A program made the translations under genes and the position numbers. 64,000 bases of DNA from NCBI RefSeq assembly GCF_014066305.1, contig NW_023501067.1, positions 434,001-498,000 on the forward strand, read 5' to 3'. The stretch's first letter is position 1. Each line of letters opens with the position of its first letter. This DNA comes from Letharia columbiana (taxonomy: Eukaryota; Ascomycota; Lecanoromycetes; Lecanorales; Parmeliaceae). Positions 47,252 to 56,315 of the stretch are shown here, piece by piece. The notes beneath the pieces were generated by a model. It had not been told where the DNA came from. It saw only the letters and a program-made list of their open reading frames with translations, and ran no database searches.

Positions 47252-47853
47252 GTGCTCCTACTGGCCAGCGGAGCTCCTCCAGGTCCTAGCAAACAGACTG
47301 GACTATGTCAAAAAGGTGACATTCTCGAAAGACAACGCGTCGGCAGCGTGCTTGGTAGAGAGCCAACATCGTCAACCGCCGAGATTATGCGGAGTGCCTT
47401 GAACCAACATGATGAGGTGATGCGACGACTCGAGGGCAGGTTGGCTGGGTATCGCAACCGAGAGCGACTCGCGCAGAACGGCGGCGAACCGTTGAGACCG
47501 TCCGACAGGGCCGGCCTTGATTCACTTCAGAGACGTCTACCGCATTTGCATGAGCTTTCACAAGAACTTCATACCGTGGCGGAGCGGATGTTGGCGGAGC
47601 GTCAAGAAGATGCGGAGGCCCGGGAGAGGTTTTGGAGAATTAATCCGTCCGTTCTACACATCACATACCTGATATTCTAACGCTACACCAATTACTTTCT
47701 GCAAACCTTGCTCAGCTTCCGCGTGAAGGTTCTATACCAATAACCACTGGATCCGCAAGCGTCTTTCGACATTCTTGTGACCGCAGACACGCCTCCCGCT
47801 CCAGTTGGTCTGAACCGGGACACAGTGAAACTTTAGGAGCGACATCAGCGTCG
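47252..47853 (+). pseudogene. 5'-truncated, frame-broken hypothetical ORF
   Basis: Starts at the edge of the AT-rich block with no clear ATG context. The text is coiled-coil-like and Arg/Glu-rich (MRSALNQHDEVMRRLEGRLA, then LSQELHTVAERMLAERQE) and stops at 47680. An ACATC/ACATA near-duplication at about 47656-47667 moves the frame. The alternative frame then continues (DILTLHQLLSANLAQLPREG) to about 47853. It appears to be the remnant of a gene cut by the AT-rich insertion. Confidence 0.35.
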
Positions 47854-48185
47854 TGATTTTTTTCTTCCATCCTGAGAGGATTTCAAGAGATCCTAACATC
47901 GGGCCTCCATCTCGCTACCAACTGGACAAGCCTCAGATCCCCAGAAGTTTGCCTGGCAATCCGGATCCTCCGTCGGGCAATGTTTCTTTGTGTTCTCCGT
48001 CCGCGCTTAATACTCCACCAACCTTCCCTCGGCGAGCGCGACGACTTCCTCACACAGATAGACCCCACCATAACGCCGAGCATTACGGGGTATGGGATCC
48101 AAAATGAGGTTTCACTTCGCCACCTCACTTGCCAACCTCAACCTCTTCTCCCGACCACAGCCTAGGCTCATCATCCTGCGCCATC

Positions 48186-48967
48186 ATGGAGTCCACGAAG
48201 AAGGAGGAAGTAGAGGAGGACACCATCAACATGGAGAACACCACCGAGGAGGCCACCGAAGTGAAAGGTGCCACCCAGGTCAAAGCGGAGGATGCAACTC
48301 AAGCGACCACCGGTCCACCCACCCTCGACGAGATGCTCGCGGGTAAGTCATCCCATCCCCGCCGCAACGGCACCAGTCCTCCAGCGCTTACCCCCTCGAC
48401 CGCAAGACCCCATCGCGTTCCGCCGCTACGTGACCGTCCTCGCCGACCACACGCCCCAAGCCCCGCCCGACCTCTACGGCGACGCTTTCCGGAACTGGGA
48501 GTCCCGCCAGCTCCGTACGTCCCTTCCGTCCTCCCCCCAAGTCCGCCATTGAGTTGCGAAAAAAACCCCATCGGGATGGCTGACGCTTTGAATTTCCCCG
48601 TAGTGACGGCGACGCTCAGCCACCTCCTGGCCGTCTTCAGGGACCAGGACGATCCGCGACAGCACGCCTGGTGGTTCTACGAAGCCTGGCTCGTGGTGAA
48701 CAACACCGACTACAAAGAGTCGCCCTTTGTGTCTTTCGGGTCGGCCAGGAGTCTCTTCGGGCGGTAAGGACGGACGCTACCTGCCCCCCCTTCGACACGC
48801 GGACCGGCTTTGCTGACTTGGGGAACAGTGAGGTGGATGGAAGGCGTAAGTGTGCGAGGGTGGCGGCCGGCCTGCCGGAGATGGGGAAGAGGGGTTCGGG
48901 AAAGAGGAAGACGGCGGTGGAGGATGGGGGAGGTGGGGGCAAGAAGAGGAAGAGCATGCTGGAGTGA
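48186..48967 (+). CDS. hypothetical four-exon protein, 197 aa
   Basis: Inferred exons 48186-48342, 48377-48514, 48604-48763 and 48829-48967. The first exon is acidic and Thr/Glu-rich. Exons 2-3 encode a globular core (DPIAFRRYVTVLADHTPQAP, then LLAVFRDQDDPRQHAWWFYE and AWLVVNNTDYKESPFVSFGS). The last exon is a basic Lys/Arg/Gly tail with a KKRK cluster suggestive of nuclear location. Exons 2-4 join in phase with good splice sites. The first intron must be only 34 nt for the frames to match; a 42-nt alternative would break the frame, and a donor near 48268 is another option. Family not recognised. Confidence 0.6.
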
Positions 48968-49082
48968 ATGGGGGTGTGTGTTATCTTACCCAAGCGGTCG
49001 AAGGGTAGTGTGTCCTTGCTTCGGGTCACTGTGTGCAGTATGCATGATCTAGCTAGCAACGAGCTTCATTGACATTCATCCA

Positions 49083-50158
49083 TCACGTCCTCGTTGCATC
49101 CTCATAAGTGGGCGGAGGCCGTTTGACAACCTCCCGGGCTCCGTCCTCGTCCCCGACAATCGTCCAGTCGTCGTCGGTTTCTTCTTCTTCTTCTTCGTCT
49201 TCTTCTTCTTCTTCATCTTCCCGCACCTCCACTTCTCTCCGCAAAGCACGCATACCCGGTACGACAGGCACGCCCTCTCCTTCTCCCCTGACCTCCCCCT
49301 CCCTCGGCAAACCCGGCACACGCTCCCCCACCAACTCCACATTCATAGAACTACCCCAAATATTCAACTGCGCCACTCCACTCCCCTTCACTGCCGTGAA
49401 GCTGGGCCCGTCCTTCAGGACCCGCAAACCCTCCCATTCGTGCTGGACCCGACCGTTGTTCAAATGGGAGATCACTTCTCCCTCCCAGGTAGAAGGGAAG
49501 CGCACCTTCAACCCGCCGGAGCTGCCGCGAAAATCCGTGGAGATTCCCCTGAGACCGGCTTGGGGACAAGTTGACGCAGGGATGAAGAGTTATGGATGTT
49601 GAGCCAGACATGCAGCGTACGTCGACATGAGACTTGGAGCTGGGTTGACCTAGCGGATATAGCGAAGCGGCAATACTGCCGGTCATGGTGGAGACATAGG
49701 TTTTGTAGTTGCTATGGTGGTCACTCGGCAATCAGTATCAACTTCCTTGAGGTCCGTTCAGTACCGATGGTGCCGGAACTATGAGTCGCGTTTTCAATGT
49801 AAGAGAAATTTGTTTGGAGACTGCAAATTCTTCTCAAACCAGAAAGTGACAGACTGAAGACGGCTTACTGGACAAGCGCCGCAGTGATTGAGCCGGACAT
49901 AGACTTGAGAGAAGAGTTGAAGGGGCGCTTGGGTATCGCGGTAGAAGGGTCGTGGAGGAATGGCGCCATCGTCACTTTGATCGAGCCTGAGACGGTGTTT
50001 AGACGAAGCTCGGCCGGGGCTTTCGAAGAGGAAGCGGGATGGGGTACTATCGTGATTTCGATGGAACCAGACATAGTACTGATAGAGAGGAGGTCATAGA
50101 GTACGAAAGTTCCGGTCACACTGTTAGACATCTCGCTGATAACGATGGAGCGTGACAT
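49083..50158 (-). CDS. SGSI-repeat (DUF4097-like) protein, one +1 frame break
   Basis: Inferred exons 50158-49869 and 49711-49083 (157-nt intron), 305 aa when one base is discounted. The N-terminal two thirds repeat the motif (T/S)MSGSI or (T)VSGSI about every 20-30 residues (STMSGSIEI, NTVSGSIKV, KSMSGSITA, STMTGSIAA, RCMSGSTSI). This is the pattern of a beta-helix-like DUF4097 fold. The C-terminal part (STDFRGSSGGLKVRFPSTWE, GEVISHLNNGRVQHEWEG) is followed by a poly-Glu tract encoded by a (TTC)n run on the plus strand and a PPPTYED end. Frames switch between HPCVNL and QAGLRGIST; the GGGG at 49562-49565 (plus strand) is a likely site of an extra base. Role unknown; no signal peptide. Confidence 0.7.
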
Positions 50159-51754
50159 GATGGAAGACTAAGCCAGCGGCTGTTAAACCGCAGTGGATGA
50201 TGTGTTTAGGCCTTCGGTGACTCTACAGTGTCTTGAGAAAATGCGAGACGTTGATGAGCTTGTGGTGGTACGAGCTGGAGATAAAGGTTTGGTCACATGC
50301 GGCCAAGCGATGCCAAGCCGGCAAACCTGCTACAACTTGTCAATATTCAGCCGATTGGACAAGCAAAGAAAGTAAAATATATACAGAAGCTGATGCACTG
50401 GACGCAATGAACACTTGCAGATGGTCTGCCTGTCTCACAGTATCGGCATCTACACGCCGCCCACGATCGTCCTTGACACCTTTCTGCTGACCCTGATTCA
50501 CAACATGCGTTAGGCCTTTTTATAGTCGCTCGCTAAAAGGTATTTCTCAGGATTCACCACTTTTCAGTCGAGTCAGCGGTTGATCTAGATTCAAGCTCCC
50601 AGTTTCAGTCGAGATGCCGTACCCCACTTCTCTTTCCGTTCTTAGCTTTCGAATAGAATATGGCCTCGTTGCATTTCCGCTACCTCTACAAACGTGGATG
50701 ACCAGGGCTCGGAAGGTGGGCAAAGCGGCTCTGTTTTAATGGTTCTCTGGTGAACACGTGCGTCGATGTAGGAGAAGGAATGTGATCTTTATTGCTCGAG
50801 AGTTGCAGATTTCAGGAGGTCCTCGGTCGCCAAGATGCCCTTGACAATGGGAAAAATGCGTTATCAGGACGAATGGCGGCCGGGACCCTAGCGCGAGATC
50901 AGAATAATGGTAGCATAGGGGATGGCTATAATGCTGGAACCGCTGTCAGCAATCGAGGTACTCCTATGGGACACTTGCCAAGGCTTCGGTGTCTTACGCG
51001 CGCCAGCAGAATACACTAATCATCCGGATTGACATGTATTTTGCCAACCCGCCGCGAAAGACAATGTGAAATGACGGCAACGCATACCAATGGCAGGCAG
51101 ACCACAACACAAGCAGAATTCTTTGGGGACGAGAGGTTCATGTAGATGCGCTGGCTGAAATGCATTATCCTCTGCTTCTGCGAGGGGCAGGCCTTTTACG
51201 CCAAGATGTGATGCAGCCATGTTTGAGTCCGCCGTTCGAGCGAAATCGACCGACAGAAAAGAGCTATGCGTTCAACGAACATTTCCATTGACGCTGGACC
51301 TAGGAGAAGCACACATTGAGATCCACATGGTCCTGGCTGTGGCGCGTGGCCGTGAAGGGTCGAACAACACTGATGTCACTGACTTCAAAACATGCCACAG
51401 GCAGGCGTGCTTCCAAATAAGAGTTGCAGTGGTAGCTGTCCGAGTCCTCAAGAATCGAGATGAACGAGAACGAGGATTAGATGCTGTGATTGGCAGAATC
51501 TCTATCTGAGCTGGCTTCATATGATCGAGGGATGACAACGAAGATGTCAAGCCTCTACGGGTTAGCATGCTGACTTTACAGCCTTCGTAAGAGCGTAGTA
51601 AGCGGAAGGCGCTAACCTGAAAGGACTTAGCGAGCTAGGCACGTCTGAGTGACGGGGCACCATGAGGCAACTCGAAATGGACCTAATACCTTCTACCAAC
51701 TACGTCTGATATCGTCAAGGAGCTGTCGCAGTTGTTTCGAGGTGACGAGTGCTC
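50159..51754. other. intergenic region
   Basis: About 1.6 kb of mixed sequence with only short overlapping frames. No domain, splice pattern or repeat is recognised. Confidence 0.4.
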
Positions 51755-52430
51755 TTAATGCTTGATGTATAACACTCCTCTCGATTCTTTCTCCACGTCT
51801 TCTTTCCAGAAGAATTCCTGCGGGACGAGGTTAACGACGCAGTTTGTGTGGAAGCTGAGAGGGACCTGCTCGGCGCGCACCGGTTCGATCCGTGGGTGTA
51901 GATGGCGAACAGCCGGAGAAGAAGAGCAAAAAAGCGCATCGTTATGACTGGATCCCAGCGTAGCAAGCGCACACACAGTCACTGTGTTCTTCCCTCATTC
52001 TATATCCTTTTCCAGGCCCAACATTTTGCATTCCTGCGCAGATTACGGAGCCACTGTCGTTCTTTTTGGGTAAAGGCCTGATAATATTAGACACAGTTGA
52101 AGAGTAGATTTCGCAGCCGGAACATGCCATTTCACCTAAGTAACGACGGTTCCGGAGGAGTAAAGGGGCTTCCTGCTTCCCTAGTTCGCTATCAAACAGC
52201 AAGGACTTCTTCCGAAATGTACGTACCCTAAGTTTCTCTCTTGCTTCTGCGGTAGTGGAGTAAGCAGAGCTATTACCGCGACATTACGTACTCTAAATGC
52301 CCCACATCTGTCGTAAGAGACTGGATCAAAAGTCATGAGTAGAGAGAGAATTTGCGAAATTTCCGAGTCCCGCAGTGGAATCGGCAAGCAACTTTTCAGA
52401 AAGCTTACACCGATATTGGGCTTCATTCCT
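51755..52430 (-). other. possible small multi-exon gene or remnant
   Basis: On the minus strand an acceptor-like TTTTTCAG precedes MKPNIGVSFLKSCLPIPLRD (52426). A GTACGT donor follows at the end of a 40-codon stretch. A Cys-containing frame (GEMACSGCEIYSSTVSNIIR, DCVCACYAG) ends near 51942, and another protein-like frame (RIEPVRAEQVPLSFHTNC, VVNLVPQEFFWKEDVEKE) ends near 51755. The pieces could be exons of one gene, but no consistent phase was found. No family recognised. Confidence 0.25.
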
Positions 52431-52849
52431 GAAAAAGATGTTATTGACCTCCCCTCCAGTGTGAAGTTGTCGATGCTTTAGGGGTTGATACCCCTTCGAC
52501 CGTCACCTTTCTTGACACAAAGCACACGATGCTGATCTATTTCACTTCTTGGGGTCCATGTGTAATCACCAAATAATCAAAGTGAGAGATAAGCATGAAA
52601 TGCATTTGGTTCCTAACCTGACTAGCACACAGCCCTTTTGCTCCCAGAAGAAATCCTCTCCCAACTTCCATCCATTAAAATCCCCAATTCTCACTTATAT
52701 GTCCCGTTCACACTATCTAATGCGGCTTTCGCGTACAAGTCCCGTGCAATGCCATCCTGCCGATGCCGACACGCCGTAAATTGGAGGGGGGCACTTTTTG
52801 TCATGATCACAGTAGGAGCTCCATCGCAGTGCGTGTCGTGGTTACAACA

Positions 52850-53458
52850 CTAAACAGTATCTGTCGCCAAGGGATTTTTCCTTACGGAAGTAGTCGATGA
52901 GGTAGTAGTAGTAGTAGTGGTAATCACAGTGACGAGAGTCGATGGGGCAACCGTGGTTGTCTCAACAGCAGTCGATGTAGAGACTGGCACGGAAGAGATA
53001 CTGGAGCTGGTGCTGGAGGGAACAGTGAGAGTAGAAGTCTTGTAGGCCGTCGACGCGGCGGTGCTGGTACTTTGCTGGGAATGGCTGGAGAAAAAGGAGT
53101 CCAACCAATCCTTGGGGCCGTGGGGCATTATGGGAATTGTTGACTTCTCAGCACTTTCACATTCCTAGACGATGTCAGTGTGGGACCGTGTGGAAGGTGG
53201 TAGTAAGTGCTTGGACGGACCTTGAGACCGAGATCTTTGGGGGGTGCGGTGTTGGCGTCGCAGCAGAAGTATTTGTTGACAATGTTCTTGTTTTCGCAGG
53301 CACATGACTTTCGAAGAGGTCAGACTAGATGTTGGGCAGAAGTTTATTTCACTTACATCTGCTACCTTGGAGCAGTCCTGTTTGCTGCATGGGCATTTGA
53401 TCTGGCTATCAGCTAGCGCCAAAGAGACAAGAGGGAGAAAAAAGTAGATCAATTTCAT
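52850..53458 (-). CDS. small secreted Cys-rich protein with Thr/Ser-rich tail
   Basis: Inferred exons 53458-53357, 53307-53221 and 53164-52850 (introns 49 and 56 nt), 167 aa. A clear signal peptide, MKLIYFFLPLVSLALA, is followed by a compact domain with eight Cys in about 50 residues (KCPCSKQDC, SCACENKN, YFCCDANT, KECES), consistent with four disulfides. The remaining 90 residues are Ser/Thr/Val-rich and probably heavily O-glycosylated. The C-terminus lacks the hydrophobic end of a GPI signal, so a freely secreted protein is more likely than a wall-anchored one. All three exons join in phase. It could be a wall protein or an effector-like protein; I do not recognise the family. Confidence 0.75.
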
Positions 53459-53536
53459 CTTTGCGATGTCGGAAGAACGTGGTGATTGGAGGTTTTCGAA
53501 AAGTAAGACGCTGAAGCTTGGGAGGGGAAGGTCTGC

Positions 53537-53546
53537 TTTTATAAAT
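53537..53546 (-). promoter_or_regulatory. TATA box of the secreted-protein gene
   Basis: A minus-strand TTTATAAAAG sequence lies about 80 bp upstream of the inferred ATG at 53458, a normal spacing for a strongly regulated fungal gene. Confidence 0.5.
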
Positions 53547-54119
53547 GTAGGAGTAAATGGAAAGTTTGTCCTAGTAGATAACGATTGAGAGAGATATTCA
53601 TATAGCCTGAACATGGCCAAGCTCTTGGCTCTCAGATACGGAGCTTGGCAGCGTCATTTTCCTTCGCAAATACTGGATTGAGAGCGTTTGGTTCCGCCTA
53701 GTATCCAAAAACGAGAAAGATTGAGAGATCCAGTGTACCTCTGCCGCACGTTCAAGGCATGATTCTGGTGATTGGGCATGCAAAAAAGCAGGGGCACGGT
53801 CTTTCTGTTGAAATGACGGCGTGCAAGCATCTTACTAGGAGAAATAGGTCTTTAAGCAAGAGCACACCAGACGCTGGAGCACTTTAATCATCGCTGTGCT
53901 GCATCAGTATGGAGAAGAGCCATTTCGAGTGTCCCCACATACACACTAGAGGGGTACCAATGGATCCTTCTGTAGTGGATCATCGTCGAAAGAGTGCGGC
54001 CCATTGGGCGCCCGCCGCATGATCTGTTCTCCGCCACCGTAGAATATCATGGATTCCCGGCTCACAACCATCCTTTCCTGAAGCTGATAGGAACAAGCGC
54101 CCATAGTTTGGTTGAGCCA

Positions 54120-55091
54120 CTAGGGTCCAGGCCCCAATAGGTAGCTCCGAGGGACCGGAAGCACCTTGCTATCTCTCTTGCTGTTGCCATTCTGCCCGGT
54201 ACCTCCACCCCCAATATATCCATCGGACTCATTCAGCATCCTTATCGTAGCAATGACCTCAGTTGGATCCGAGAGGATCCAATCGGCATCTGTGAGCTTT
54301 TGACTCTCGCCTATAGTTACGGAGTATACCGTGTCTTTGGATAGGCCAGAGTCGCGGAGCGCACAAAACATGTCTGAGAATCAATCAGCGGATCAAAGGT
54401 CTGTAGAATAGGCATCTAACATACCCTCATCGGTAACGTCATCGCCAAAACAGAGCACAAAGTCCGGAGGCTTCCCTGACGCTGCCCTGATTTCGTCCAC
54501 AAGTCTCTGCGCTATCTGTCCCTTATTGACAGACTTCAAGCGAGCTTCGAGCACGCACTTTCCATTGATGAATTCCAGGGGTGAAATTGTGCCGATAGTG
54601 CTCTCCAGATCTTGCTTGCACTCGGCCGCCTGCAAAGTAGCATAATCCTGACTAGCTTGACGGAAGTGCCAGACTACGGCTGCACGTTTCTTCTCGATGC
54701 GTGAACCAGGAGTCAGATCTGTGTACCTCTGGAAAACCTTGGTGACCTCTTCTTGCCAACTCATGTCGACTTTTGCAGTCAAGTTCTCCCAGCCATCAGA
54801 TCCTGGCGAGCGTAGAAATGATCCATGTTCTGCAACGAGGCCTACTCCAATCAGACGACCGAACAGTTGTTCGAGGAAAGACTGGTCGCGTCCACTGATG
54901 ATCCAGACCGCATTCCTAGGATCTGTTGCGAGAGTTTGGATCGACCTAAGAGCATTCTCTGAAAGGATTGCAGCAGCAGGGTTCTCAACTATGGGCGTCA
55001 GAGTTCCATCATAGTCGAATAGCAGAAGACGTTGCTTGGCTGATGGGTAAGTCGCCAATATATCTGCTTCTTCCAATCGCTGTGCAACCAT
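54120..55091 (-). CDS. stand-alone trehalose-6-phosphate phosphatase domain protein
   Basis: Inferred exons 55091-54425 and 54373-54120 (51-nt intron), 306 aa. It is a HAD-superfamily phosphatase of the trehalose-phosphatase family. Motif I is LLFDYDGTLTP with the nucleophile Asp. Family blocks AVWIISGRDQSFLEQ and GLVAEHGSFLR follow. A motif-III Lys lies in LKSVNKGQIAQRLV, and motif IV is CFGDDVTDE, whose last Asp-Glu joins DMF across the intron. It should convert trehalose-6-phosphate to trehalose. Fungal TPS2-type enzymes normally have a long N-terminal synthase-like domain, but here the frame begins at the phosphatase domain and no synthase-like sequence is found upstream. It is either a genuine short paralogue or a duplicated 3' end. 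The C-terminus is slightly extended by a Gly-rich loop. Confidence 0.88.
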
Positions 55092-56315
55092 GTCTGTGGT
55101 TATTGAACGGAGTAGACAAGCGACCGACTGGCAGTGTCGACAACTATTCAGACGAGAAAATTTCTATTGCGGGACGCCTTTGTTCAGGTGTGGAATGATG
55201 AGTGGTAGACTGTATGTAAGGAGTGAAGAAATATTGTTTTCTTGCAGTCGGGTACTACTTAGCGGTCTCATACCTTGAAAAGAAAGGAACACGGGCTCCT
55301 TCCCTTTCAAGAATATCATTGTACACTTGAGCAATTGACCAATCTAGGAGCTTCTCAGCGGCGAATAATTTTGCAATACGATGGTGTGCAGGGGATTATG
55401 TCCATATTCCACCATTTTTGAAGGGCAGAGAATCGGGCGGGCTTCCTTGCAGGCATTTGCAGCTAGTACATGTGCAAAGCGGCTTGGCCTGGTGGGACAT
55501 ATATCCTGCTGCAGCCTTCCTCTTCATAGATAATAACTCCACCCCGACTCCTCGTTTAAATCTGGTGCCCGCTGTATGTGGCTTGTGTGTTTTGTTTTTA
55601 GTTTGTTGGCCTTGAGTGTGATATTTTTTCTTTTAGGTTTTATGCTATTTTTTTCCTATAGTTAGCTTTTTGCCTTTTTAATCTGCCTTTTACGGTCGTG
55701 CTACTTGGCTGCAACTTGAACCGCTTCCGTACGCGTTCAAGCGTCTTGCCTGGCTTCAGTACTTCTTGGGTGACGCCGGAGCTTGGGCCAAACCTGTCCA
55801 GTATGCTTGCTGCTGAAGCCGACCCAGCACTTTCCGCTTTACAGCCTCTTCTGTAACGATTCCAGTCCTTAGGGAGCGTCGTCTGCTGTTCTGCCTCGTC
55901 CGGAGCCTGCCAGCTACCAGCTCCCTCGCTCCGGCGCCCGTCTATCGTCGCCCATCGTCGCGCCTATGTGAGCCTCCCGGCGCCTCCCTACTCAGAGCCC
56001 GTTATGTGCTCCCAGTCCGCGCCTCTCAGTAGTCCTCCCCTCTTTAGCTTCCCTTGTGCTCTTGTTTTTGTGCTCCCTTTTTTACTCCTGCTTCTTTGTG
56101 TGTGGTTTGTTAGTTTTTGGGTGTTTGCCCTCTTGGCGTTGATCTTTATGAATCCATAGATGTTGATTTAGTAATAATTTAATACTCACACCATATCAAA
56201 ACACTAAATCCACCCTTGGCGGACTTTTAGCCACATCGAGGGAATTTGGCTGCGACGACGGCAACTGATGCAGACCGACAGCAGCATGTCCGCATAGTCC
56301 AAAGATGCGTTGCTC
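55092..56315. other. intergenic region with strand-biased T-rich stretch
   Basis: No supported gene. From about 55590 to 55690 and again 56040-56180 the plus strand is strikingly T/TG-rich (many TTTTT and TTTTG words), around a C-rich segment at 55840-56020. The bias suggests a transcribed element or transposon tail, but nothing more specific can be recognised. Confidence 0.4.

Noticed and set aside
51272..51568. Overlapping frames on both strands between 51.2 and 51.6 kb
   Set aside because: No start context or recognisable protein features on either strand.
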